A DNA stretch of 64,000 bases from Pisaster brevispinus (lineage: Eukaryota > Echinodermata > Asteroidea > Forcipulatida > Asteriidae), in the NCBI GenBank assembly GCA_023634235.1, contig JAMKCF010000003.1, positions 21,546,742 through 21,610,741 of the forward strand, given 5' to 3'. Under the pieces are notes generated by a model that searched no databases, was not told the DNA's origin, and saw only the letters and a list, made by a program, of their open reading frames with translations. A program made the translations under genes and the position numbers. Shown here in pieces: positions 1-11,250 of this stretch. Every line of letters begins with the position of its first letter. Position 1 is the first letter of the stretch.

Positions 1-159
1 GTACCTCAGCCATCTTGGGAGTGACCAACATTCCAGTCAGTCAGTGTAACAGAAGCCTCAAAGGCAAAGTGGACTGAGTCTATCCTGATGGTTAAAAATC
101 GGTACGAGGAATTTATACGTGTTTACTTCAGCAATCTTTGTCTTTTGTATACCTTAAAG

Positions 160-1417
160 TTGTGAGCCACTGGTGTCCGCAGACCCCTCTGTGAGGATAC
201 CTACAGAGGGAGACACACCGGGAGTCACAGTTATTAAAGCCCAAGCTGCTACAGCACGCGCCACTACACTACTGTGCACAACAGCGCATGGAACAACAAA
301 CAACAATGGAACCAACGTGGCACCTATTGTTGTTGGACCTCTGTTTGCTCTTCTAGTCCTATTGGTGATCATCTGCGCCGTGATGCTCTATCTTCGCAGA
401 CAGGGAAGACTACCGTTCTTCATAAAGCGAACAGCGTAAGTTTCTTTCATCTCAGTGTATGGGTGGTTCTGGTGCGCTCTCTCTCTCTTTTTTAAAGAAA
501 TAATGGTTGAATTTTGTACTTCTCGAAAAAAGGCATACTTTACTAGGTATCTTTTAACAACAAGTACTCAAAACTTAACACCAGGAACTTTGTTCATGTT
601 TATGAATAATTGATATACAATTTCCTGCAAACTGTTCTGATTGAATGTAAACTTGAAAAGTAACTAACTTCTTTTTATAACCATTTGTTGTACAGAAAAC
701 CCGCTGAAATGCCAAGTGTTGAGGTGGGAGCAAGTTTGAGTAAGTATAGTGTAGGATTTTGGACCCACTGAGAATTTACTATCAATGTTTTGTTTTTGAA
801 GAAAAGCGAGTTTTAAAAATGTCGGTTGCGATGTGTTTAATTATTCAAAGTAGAATCATTCTGCACTGTGTGTGGCACTATTGATTTTCTTGATATTGGT
901 AATCACATTTATTACATGATTTGAAACGGAAGCTGCAAAAGTAAACCTAAACGTACCTGCTGTGAACACTAATTTTCACTTTTTTTTACGGATTCTGTTT
1001 GATCTAGGTGTCAACAGACTGCAGTTTCCTGAACCATCGACACCACACGGCAATTTTGACTACGCATACATACATTGTCCACCAACGACGAATCCTAGTT
1101 TGGAAAACCAAGCTTACGCTTCTGTACATGAAGAAGATCGTTATAGCAGCTTCCACGATGTTACGAACGGGCAGGAAGATGAACAAACCACCGACGGCAT
1201 CAAAAATACCTACTTTGGTTTGATCCAAACTGTTAAACAAAAGACAGAGAATGAAGCCCCTGGAACCGCTGAAAGCCAAGGCGTGTCCTCTGCGACAGGG
1301 GAGGTTGCTCGGGAAGATATTAACATTTCTTTTCCATTGACTCAACATAAGTTTAGAAATATAACCTCTGATGGATACGAGTTTCCAATGGTTAAGCCAA
1401 CAGCAGCAAACCATTGA
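160..1417 (+). CDS. Gene 1 (3' part): short-tail transmembrane receptor-like protein
   Basis: This is the 3' part of a spliced gene whose exons 1-3 lie before the window. Coding exons are 160-435 (stalk and membrane helix), 696-739 (linker) and 1008-1417 (tail, TGA stop). Junction phases match the complete paralogues: the first exon begins with the last base of a Gly codon followed by Cys-Glu-Pro, which closes the EGF-like module. The stalk is about 53 residues, Thr/Ala-rich, with one extra Cys (TLLCTT). The helix is a Leu/Val/Ile run followed by LYLRRQGRLP, a basic stop-transfer signal that puts the tail in the cytoplasm. The tail carries YAYI, YASV, YFGL and a final YEFPM. It is intact, unlike the short tails of genes 3 and 7. 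Family unrecognised; a role as a signalling surface receptor is inferred from architecture only. Confidence 0.8.
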
Positions 1418-4400
1418 TCTCGACCATTTGGGACCCGTTAAAGTGATCTGTTTCGTTTTCTTCACCCATTAAAACACGTGGGACCAAAACGTCATCTGAT
1501 ATTCTCGAGACTTGAGACATGGAGACATTTGGCTAATCTCATTCAACAGAATGAACATGATAAGAACATTTCAGGTGTGGAAACACACTGCAACACAACT
1601 AAAACGGAAGCGTTTTCCAAGTTTGACATCGCAGTACGAGAGGAGAGTTACACTCTGTCAAACTTTAAACGTTCGGGCAAATGTTTGAGCTAAGTGGAGT
1701 CTATCCGACAGTCTGAAGGAGACTGAACTCCTACTCATAGAAACGTGTTCACTATATAAACTCTTGCAAAAACATTGGCGGCGCACATCTTCTTCCATTC
1801 AGAGATTGAAATATTATTCTCTAGGGTTACCAACATGTCTACCTGTGCCCGTATAAAACAACATGTAAATGTTACCCAACCTGCAGAGATCAGTGTCACA
1901 GCCCCATACAACTACCTTGTTGAGGTTGCACCACGCTTAGTAGCGACAAAATCATGTGGCAAGCCTCGTGAATAAGTTGGAAATCACAACACTTTTTTGG
2001 GGTTGAAGCAAAACGTTTGGAGGCCATAAAATAGATTGTTGTGAAATGACCAATGCCTTAGATTTGTTCACTTATAGGCCTTCCTCATGGCAAATTGTTT
2101 CTCATCCTGCTGCAACGTACGACCCTTTTCCAAAAGAAAATGAGTTCCATATGTCGGAAGGTAATTCCTAAACAGTCCAACGGCTTACATGACAACAATC
2201 AAAAAGTTTAAACAAAGACTCAGCAATTATCTTTTCAAGAGGCTGAGATATAAATAAATAATTCCTGAGTATTTGGTGCACTTCTTGGTAACCGATCAGG
2301 CGTCACGTGGTGATGCTCTTTATTAACAAAAGTACAAAACGACAAGACGGAGTTTAATTTTCGGGAAGTTATGAAATGCAAAGAGCTATTTTACAAGAGT
2401 GTAGTTTTCATGAAGAATACTGGCAAATGTGTGTTAATTGGCAAACCATCATCATATTTTACGGCCCAAATAAATCAAACTACGCGAGCTGGCAACAAAG
2501 AAAAAAAAAAGAAAAAAAAAAGAAAAAACAAATCTTAAATGCGGGGTCGTGGGTTGGAATCCTAGCATACAATCTTTTGCCGCATCAGTGTAATAAAAAA
2601 GTAAAAAAAAAAATAAAAAAAATATATATATATAATATGTGTATAATATTAAAAGGTATAGTTGTGAGCACAGTATAGTTTGCAATTTTAGCATTTAGCA
2701 AAATAAATACCAGCAGGCTAAAATTGGCAACACCGAATACTTTTATCGGATTTTTTAAAATATGAAATGGAGAACTAGTGATGATGAGGAGACACCGTCT
2801 GCCCCATATCGGGCATTAAACAAGTCTGGTCCCCCCTTGTTTTTATTATTACGGGAATCAGTATTCATGATTGCACACGGGGAATACGACATAGTACCTG
2901 AGCTAGTGTAATTACTTGACTGCATAGCGCTATCGCACCAAATGCATTAACACTTTACACTCTGATACACAATGTAACAAGTAGTTCATACCAGTTACCT
3001 TGAACTTGTTTTCTTCAGAATAAAGTTCTGATAAAAGTTAGTTGTCAAATTGTCTACATGACACAAATAATGTCAACATTGTTTAGTCAATCTTTGGTTT
3101 GAACTAGGCGAAGTTGCAACAGAAATTATCTATGTTGCAAATGTCTCCAAAACCGTCCTAAACAACACATCAAAAAAGAAGGAAAAAAAAAATTTGGGAA
3201 AGTTTGCATACCTTGCAAATGTTAAAAATAGCCGCTTTGGCATTTATTTTCCTCTTAAGATCTATGTCCGACACGCCCTGCTATTAAAAGAAATGGTTCA
3301 TGATCACATAATACTTGTATGGATATGATCACTGCATGTTACAAGAAATCTAAAAAAGGACGTAAATTTCCAAGATGGCCGCCATTTTCCCGCCAAAATA
3401 ATTTTATCACTTGTCAGTAAACTAAGAATCTGATAAAATTTACAGCTAAAATAGAATAAGAAGTTCAAAAACTGAAAAAAAAATTAAATACTGAACTCTT
3501 ACCATAAAAAGTGTCAGTTTTGGTTTGAATGGCCTTTAACGTCTCACTGTATTTATTTGTATGTTGAATTTTGAAGTCCATAATCTATGTGTTTTTATTC
3601 GAACGCTGCAATTGAATTACTGAGCATCGGCAGAATGTAATTGCACGTGCTGCATCATAATGTACCTCTTTACTATCTTCTATAATACAGACTGTTATAA
3701 TCGAATAATATTTTCTTCGAAAGTTTTTTTTTAATCCGACCAATCAGATATCTCCGTCCACTTTTTGACTAATTCGCCACAAGGCGGTACAAACCGACAA
3801 ACAGGACCCCCAAATCTGTCAGAAGAGGGAGCTTTCGTAGATCCCTGAGGGATTTTAAATCCTCTTTTAATGGAACGCTGGTACTCGTTGGGAAAATACC
3901 CTTTCTGCAACAACGAAGGACATTGATAGTGCTCAGGGAAATGAACGTTTTACAAAAGAACCTTTACAGCTCTCTGATCATAAAACTCGCCTATTGTACT
4001 TTCACAATCGAGTCGAAGCACGACAACACACATACGTTTTTTAGGGCATAATTCTGGAGTCAATTTGAGGAACCGAAACGCTGACTTTTTTTTTTATAGA
4101 TTAAAGGAAAAACTGCAATCATGAATGAATCGTTCCTCAGATTCAATTTTTTGGGGGTTTAAAACTAACACAACTAAATTGCTTCGAAGGGAAACATTTC
4201 CAAAATATTGTTATCAACAGCTGAAGTGCTTCTCACCAAGTAGATTTTTATGACTATTATTTTTTGGAGTACTTACCAATCTATGTCCCTATACTTCAGT
4301 GTAGATTTTCACATGTGGATTTGATGTTGTGTTTATTGGTATATAGAGGATGAAAATAAACCATTCCTTCCAAAGACCATAATCTGTATAGTTGAACTAC

Positions 4401-4439
4401 ACCTTTAACATTTCCCTTTATCCATGTAACTAGCCTGAT
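1418..4439. other. Spacer gene 1 - gene 2, no gene seen
   Basis: The 3' flank of gene 1 runs to about 1990 and matches that of gene 3. An A-rich tract lies at about 2498-2530 and AT low-complexity at 2595-2640. From about 3000 the sequence is a diverged copy of the later spacers, with AAGATGGCCGCCATTTT near 3373. No convincing coding frame. Confidence 0.7.
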
Positions 4440-4789
4440 CTCACTTCCAAAAGAATAACATACCCGAGAATAACATCTGACGTATAAATCTTTCTACTCT
4501 TTGTCGTACCACAAAACACCTAGTCAAGCAAGAAGCGGGTATACTGAGCGACACTGAACTCGTGACTTTGCAGTAAAAATGAACATTAAATAACACAGTG
4601 AACTTCCTGCTATGCTGTATATAACAGTTAATATTTGAAGTAGACTTATAGTACATAGCACTTTGGAGCTTGATGCACCAGATTACTGATTAGTTGATCT
4701 TTGAAGACACTTAGTTTACTGTACAATAACATTTTCAGTGTTTGGTTTCACTGATTTGCAAGCTAAGTCTTTACGAGGGGTTTATGACC
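4440..4789 (+). promoter_or_regulatory. Candidate promoter and 5' leader of gene 2
   Basis: The block upstream of exon 1 is conserved in all six complete genes. It begins with CACTTCC (ETS-like), then has TGACGTATAAA with the TATA-like box at 4493-4498, about 297 bp before ATG 4790, and a common leader. The transcription start is not visible from sequence; the promoter role is inferred from position, conservation and the TATA-like box. Confidence 0.45.
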
Positions 4790-7700
4790 ATGGCGTGGAC
4801 GGCACAAACGGGACTCGGATCGAGGACAGTCGCACTAAGCTTGAAAGTGTTCATCGTGGTGATGTTTCATACGCATGAACGACTTGGCATATGTACTGCA
4901 CAGCCGGGAATTGATCTTCCAAACGAACTGAAGGACAATCTTATCAAACTGAAGTTGCATTTTTGCACCTCAGGGTAAGTCCGTAACAGGCTTAGTGTCA
5001 TTGTTGGGACTGGATGATCTTTATACATACAATCATGTAGCTACTTCTTTACCGAAGGGGATGGTTGCATCTTAACGTTCGTTGTTTTTTGTTTGTTTGT
5101 TTAATAGTTGTTTATTTGTTTGTTTGTTGGGGTTTTGTTCGCTGTGTTGTTTGTTTGTTTGTTGGGTTTTTGTTTGCTGGGTTGTTTGTTTGTTTGTTTG
5201 TTTGTTTGTCTGTTTGTTTGTTGGGATGTTTGCTGGGCTCTTGGAACGACTCGGCATATGTACTGCATAGCAGTGAAACAAAACTTGACAAATCTAATGC
5301 ACTCTTTTGATTGGCAAGTGACGTGATTAATAACATGATGGAAAGAACAATTGTGACAAAGAAATGTTTCTAGAATGTGTAGGAAAAAAAGAAAGAAAAA
5401 ACGATGGTTTTACAATGCACGCATAATCTCATTGGAGCAGGTATTGGTGTTATTATTGATTTTTTGAGTAAGGGAAGAATAATGCGGCGGCGAGGTTATC
5501 AAAGTCCGTTTTAATTACTTTTAACTAAGTTTGTATCGTACGTCGTTTAAACATAGTCATGTGATCTCCCCTCGACCAATCAGAATGGAGAAACTATCCA
5601 AGGTATTTATGAATTAAATTTATTGTCCAGACATGTATACCTCTTTAGAAAGTGCACTAGCAAAGTCATCGTAGACTCAGGAATGCATGAACCTATTGGT
5701 GTGGTGATTGCATCCGAATGTTACAAATCATTCAAGTTATTGTCTTTTTAGGACTACAACGTGCGCCGGTTACGCTGGCAATTGTGGAAACAACCTAAAC
5801 TCACTCTGTGGGCGGATTTGCAGAGACATGTGCCCATATAACTGCTGGACCAGGTCACGAGGTAGGTTTACGTGTTGCACCAATACACAGATTATAGGGC
5901 GTCAAAGGCGCATAGCGAGGGCAACTCAAGCTACTCGTTTCATACAAATGCAAACAATGAACATGGCTATTAGTTAATAACAAACATTTGCTTGCTGAAA
6001 TGGCGCCCATGGTGCCCCTCCCTTCGTATTTCCCAAAATTCTCTGGAGATTTATATGAAACTTTCTAAAACCATTAAAGACCGTTAACATCGTTTGACCA
6101 CAAACAAGCTGTTGCCATTGTAACAACTGACCGCCGACAGCAACTTTTTTTTTTACAACATGACTTTAGCAGAATAATGGTGAAATTCAGAAAATTTTGC
6201 GGTTATCGAAGGCATTGTTAACAAGTTTCGGCTAAAAAATATGGTTGGGCCATATTGTGCCAGCCCTACCCTGTAAAAGTAAAAAAAAAATATATATAAA
6301 CTATAAATCGGCCGTGATAGGGCTAAAGTTTAACAAAAAAACACAAATTTCTAATAACTTGCAATAGTTTACTTTTAAAATAATCATTACAAGGTAACTG
6401 TCAAAACTAATGGGTTGTTCGTATAAAGTAAACAATAGTCGAAATAATTCTTGTCAAGTAAAGCGGAATTGACCTTCATTTGCGATTCTTACAATTTACG
6501 TATTTGTTAAGAAGAGGCAAGAGCATTTCTAACAATTCAGGATGGAACATACCCCAAAAATATCCTGTAAATTATTAAACATTACACATAGTCATGCTAT
6601 ATTGCAAAAATATTTGCCAACACACTACATCTTTGCAAATATTAATTGCGCTCAAAATATCTTTAATATTCTCACTAACTTAACAAATAGGTGCAAATAA
6701 TGTATGTTTTGATTCGTGTCCCCTCGGGCCAGGCCACCATAATTTACTTTCAGAATAACTTGTTGTTTTTTTACTAAAACATCATACTGCAGTTAGAAAT
6801 ATATATTCTGCAATAGACATTCATGTAAACCTCAGAATCAAGCCATGAGGATCTAATTATGTGGCAACATATTTTGCTAAGTGTGATGATATTTTCCCTT
6901 TTCAAATTGAATCTGTCTGTTGTTCCTTGAATTGTAGATACCACTCCCCTCTGCAACGAAAATCAGACTCGTTTTTGTGGCTACAGCGACGCTGTTGTTT
7001 GTCGGGACAACCGAGGCACGTGCGTGTACCGTTCTGATCCACCGTCAACATTCTGCATCTGTGCAAACCAAGAGATATCTTATACTGGGTAAAACTTCGC
7101 TCTCAATATTGAATGATTCTGGTTTGGAAGGAAATTTTGTTGGCGGAGTCAGGTTTTAATGACGTTGGCAGCATTGGGTGGGTTGACTTAACGGTACCCC
7201 CGTTTTGCTTACTGAGTGGTTCGAAAGAACAACGAAAGGGCAGCCTAGCGTGAAAATGAAATTTCTATTTGACGTGTTGTAGTATTCGTACTCGAATTCT
7301 TCTCGTTAGCTAAATACTCATAATCGGAGTCCATAATCGATACCTGACTGAAAAATAACCCGTACTCAAAGTCAGGTACTCGATACTCGACTGAATGTAC
7401 TCGACGAACTCGATTTTAGGTACTCGTGGTCAAATCAAGGATTAGAAGAATGGGGCACTGCAATAAAGTAAAATTGAAATTGTCTATTTTATGCTTAAAA
7501 GACGTAGTTATCATAACACATTGACAAATAAAAATTAGTCAAAACAATACATGTTTTTTTAAACTCATCTCGCAGTATAAAGTACTCGAACTCATTCTCC
7601 GTCTGGGAGAACTAAGTACTAATTTCGAGTATCTAATATCCGAGTGCCGAGTCCAGCAGCCGGGTACCAAGTACCCATACTCGATGGCCAAAGTACTCGT

Positions 7701-10700
7701 ACTCGAGTACTACTCGGGCACCCTAGTCTCGGCAGGACTTGACACTCGACTAAACAAATCTTGCCTACAACATTCTGTTTTATTATTGGAGTAAAATCGG
7801 TTGGGAACACGACACGTGAAACTTTAAACGAAGTGTTAATTTGACTTGGTCTTTGATTCTGATAGGCAAATGTTTTCTGTGCTTAGCACGATTTAACTAC
7901 AAACTGATTTTCAATGAAACACCATCCGGGACCAACAGTACATTCAGACATAAAGAAACCGTGGGTATTCACTGCGGTATTAATCAGACCTAAGACGAAT
8001 TAGCAAAATGCTTAGCAGTAGCGGGAACAGTCGCACAATGTTTACCCCCCAAAAACCTGCACCAAGGTCGTTTTTTAACATGTTAACTGACTCTTCAAAA
8101 GAGGAAGACAAAATAGCATAAATATCAATGATTACATTTTTTTTACCGAGCACCAATAAACAAGAATGTCCAACAGTTAGAACCATGCTGTACCTAAGCC
8201 ATCTTGGGAGTGACCAACACTCCAGTCAGTCAGTGTAACCAAACAAGAACCCTTTGTGGCAAAGTGGACGGACTCTATTTTGATGATTAAAAAACGGTAT
8301 GAGAATTTTTGACGTGTACTTCAGTTAACACAATGTTTGTTTTTGTCCAACATAAAGATGTGAGCCACCAGTGTCCACAGACCCCTCTATGTGGATACCC
8401 ACAGAGGCAGAAACACCAAGAAACACTATTACAGCACAACACACTACAGCCCAAGCCGCTACAGAACAAGCCACTACAGTACCAGCCACTACAGCACAAG
8501 CCACTACAGTACAAGCCACTACAGCACAAGCCACTACAGTACAAGCCACTACAGTACAGGGCACAACAGCACAAGGAAGAACAGCTATTGTTATTGGATC
8601 TCTGCTTGCTCTTCTACTCCTCTTGGTGATCATCGGTTCCGTGATGCTCTATCTTCGCAGACAGGGAAGACTACCGTCCTTCAAGAAGCGAACAGCGTAA
8701 GTTTCTTTGACATTGTCTTTCACCTTTTGTTTGCCACGGACTTAAAGGTCAACGAAAGTGGTCTGAAATTGGTAGAGTCTGTTTTTTTTATAAAAAGTTC
8801 AAAACAAGAACAGCCGGGGGAAAAATCGTTATGCTCGACTGCAATTTAGAATTATCTTGAGATAATCTGAACACTTTATGAAATGAAAAGAAAAATGAAC
8901 TAGAAGACAGGCGAACCCCCTCCGGCCACGATCAATGTTGACCCCTTTCATTGCGCGGTCTGCGCTCCACCTGGGGTGCTGATTAGTATACTCAATATTA
9001 TTATTCATTCCGCCAATACGTCAACTAACATGCAACAATACAAGAAACCTTTTTAACTGTTCCGTTACTACAATGACAAAATAGAATAGTTACAGAAAAG
9101 CAAGAACAACTCTTGAAGTCATAGGACAAGACAAACCCATTCTAGAATGGCCAGGATAAAAACAAAAGTAAACCTGGCCAATGTGACTCGAAAGTATATT
9201 AATCCAATCGATGGAAAAGTACAGTCCTAAACAAATAAATCAAAAGGATAACAATATTGGGCGGTGGACGATGGCCGATGCACCTTGGCCGAAATGTAGT
9301 TCTGAAGTAGGTGCCTAGACCTGTTGAGGGCGCTCTACCGAACTGTTCTTAAGTATTGCATTTAAATAATATGTTTTAAAATTTTGCTTCAAAAAGGAAC
9401 CCTGCTGAATTGTCAAGTGATTCATTGGAAGCAAGGCGTAAGTAAAATTAGTTTAACACACACAACCTTACGGTTTGTCGGGTTCTGCTATTGTTGTTCT
9501 ATTATTCCCTTTTCTAAAGAATTCCTTTGTGGGGTCCATGTTGAACAAAGAAAAACCTTTGGGGTAGCATTGTACTAATAATTACTATGTTGTAAAATAC
9601 CCCACAAGAGTGCTCCCGTAAGTCCACCCTTATGGATCTGGTGTGTAGAGTCCTGCCATTGCTGTTCTATTATTCCCTTTCCTGAAGAAATTCTCTGTGG
9701 GGTACCACTATAACAAAGAAAACCTTGTGGGGTAGCATTGTTCCATTAAAAGTTAAAAGTACCCTGTAAGTAGGCGTCTAAAGGGGCACACCCACACACA
9801 CACACACAACCTTACGGATCCGGTTTGTGGGGGACTGCTATTGTTGTTCTATTGTTCCCTTTTCTAAAGAATTCCCTTGTGGGGCCCTATTGTTCCTATT
9901 GAAATTGCCTTGAGGGGTCCATTGTTCCATTGTTAAAAGTACCCCGTAAGTTGGCATGTGTAAGGGCACACAGGTGTGTAAACACCTCCAATCGGGGACC
10001 TCCTATTGTCCCTCTTTTGTTTGGACTTTAACTTTTTGGCAACAGCTCCCATTGGTTTTGTACACAATTTCCAACTGGGGACCTTAACCCAACCGGGGAC
10101 CCTATTGTCCTCTTTTGTTATAGGTCCCCGGTTTGAATGTGAAAACAAACTCACACACACACACAATAAACATGTTGTTTAATATCTATTTCATAAGGTT
10201 TAACTTTAGTCAGTTTATTGTACTTTCTGTTGTTCCTGTATTGAAGCAATCCCCATTGGTTTTGTACACAAATGAATAGTGAGGACACCTGAAAACAAAG
10301 AACCGACTAGTGAGGACCTATTGTCCCTATTGTAAAATGTCCTCGGAGGGTTGGCAATACAAACACACACACGCACACACATAACAACATTGTTTAATAT
10401 TTGTTAAAGGTTTAGCTTTAGTCAGTCGTGGTAAAGTGCACTGGTTGTGGCAGACAATAAACAATCACCCAAACTTGTGGTGCTGTCAATGTCAATACCT
10501 TTAAAATAAAATCATTCTTTCTCAATATTTAAAATAGATGCCACTAAGTCAAATCTATCTGAACCACCGGTACCCAGCAGTAGCATGGAGTATTCGTACG
10601 CATATGACCACCGACCAGCGAAGACTGGTGCAAAGGAAGATTCAGATCAGGATGACCACACCTACTACTCTGTTGGTGAGGGTGGTTACAGGGAGGGGAA

Positions 10701-11250
10701 CCAACGGTATGTCCTAGAAGGGCAAAGGAAGATAACAGCTCCCAAGGAACTTGACACATCTACGGACGATGCCCAAGACCATGCATACCTTGTGCTCAAC
10801 AGGAACGATGAGGATGACGAAGTGGGAATGGAAACTGGAGGAGGACACGCGGATAAGGTCGAAGTGACTGACTCAACTACAGGGTTCAAATCGAAGGAGA
10901 CCAACGATGAAGATTACACTCCATTGGTACCCACTGGAAATCCAAAGTCTCGAAGTGAACAATCTGGGAAAGAGGTTGCTGCGTCACCCACTTCGGCCAA
11001 CGAAGGTGATGTGACGTCCCCGATTGAGTTACCAACCGAGGGTTTCTCCAATGGAGACGACGGTACATACTTTCCGCTGATCCAAACCGCAGCTCCGAAG
11101 TCCCCTGTGAAGCAATCCGGATACGAAGATGCAAAGATACCCACTTCGGAAAGTCATGACGCAACCTCGCCGACAGAGGCACAGACCACAAGTTGTGACG
11201 ATGACACCTACACCCCGTTGGTCCTAACGAGCACTTGGACAGAAAACTAG
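4790..11250 (+). CDS. Gene 2: long-tail receptor-like protein, C-terminally truncated tail
   Basis: Exons: 4790-4974, 5752-5861, 6938-7088, 8358-8696, 9397-9437 and 10538-11250, which splice to 1539 nt (512 aa). I chose ATG 4790 because it aligns with the other copies and has a good context (ACCATGG); an in-frame ATG lies at 4784. Exon 1 encodes a hydrophobic signal peptide. Exon 2 has six Cys ending CPYNCW. Exon 3 has the EGF-like CxC and SYTGC ending and keeps all its Cys. Exon 4 has a stalk of about 74 residues with nine 5-residue Thr-rich repeats, then a helix near residues 225-247. The tail has YYSV, YLVL, YTPL (Y402), YFPL and YTPL. Compared with gene 5, a deletion of about 97 bp near 11223 shifts the frame and ends the protein in TSTWTEN; a relic of the last motif (YQHL) remains in non-coding sequence at about 11290-11320. 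The N-terminal exon is the most divergent of the array. Function unknown. Confidence 0.82.
5083..5236. repeat. (TTTG)n low-complexity tract in gene 2 intron 1
   Basis: Irregular TTTG/GTTT tract. It gives spurious open frames on both strands. No other copy of intron 1 has it. Confidence 0.9.
5244..5271 (+). pseudogene. Exon-1 fragment duplicated inside gene 2 intron 1
   Basis: 28 bp that match 4877-4904 of gene 2 exon 1 at 26 of 28 positions (Glu-Arg-Leu-Gly-Ile-Cys-Thr-Ala region). It lies directly after the TTTG tract, with no splice sites of its own. A template-switch or slippage copy is likely. Confidence 0.65.
5467..5612. mobile_element. Old CCAATCA-type MITE relic in gene 2 intron 1
   Basis: A block of about 150 bp starting near GTAAGGGAAGAATAATGCGG and ending ACTATCCAAGGTATTTATGA, containing ACCAATCAGAATGG. 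It has the same ends as the 641-bp insertion at 56044 without its middle. It is shared by orthologous intron positions, so it is old. Confidence 0.45.
7274..7725. repeat. ACTCG-rich repeat block in gene 2 intron 3
   Basis: Dense short ACTCG/CGAGT words, ending TACTCGAGTACTACTCGGGC then ACCCTAG. Read from the other strand the end is CTAGGGTGCCCGAGTAG, which resembles hAT-type ends. It is shared by all complete genes at the same place, so it predates the array expansion. The class is a guess. Confidence 0.5.
8446..8580 (+). repeat. Coding minisatellite in gene 2 stalk (nine 15-bp units)
   Basis: Nine in-register 15-bp units of the form ACAGYACAAGCCACT, starting at 8446, 8461, 8476, 8491, 8506, 8521, 8536, 8551 and 8566. 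They encode a 5-residue Thr/Ala/Gln repeat (for example TVQAT) just outside the membrane helix. The unit length keeps the frame open, so copy-number change only alters stalk length. The density of Thr suggests a mucin-like O-glycosylated stalk (inference). Confidence 0.85.
10912..11250 (+). repeat. Tandem tail repeats of gene 2, interrupted by deletion
   Basis: Three units like those of gene 5 (YTPL, YFPL, YTPL). The third is cut at about 11223 by a deletion of about 97 bp that joins the frame to TSTWTEN and stop. AATAAA follows at 11253-11258, three bases after the stop. Confidence 0.7.

Noticed and set aside
5072..5336. Several overlapping frames on both strands around 5.1-5.3 kb
   Set aside because: All are translations of the TTTG tract.
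8391..8849. Long frame with HYSTS repeats across gene 2 exon 4
   Set aside because: It is the stalk minisatellite read in another frame; the 15-bp period keeps all frames open.
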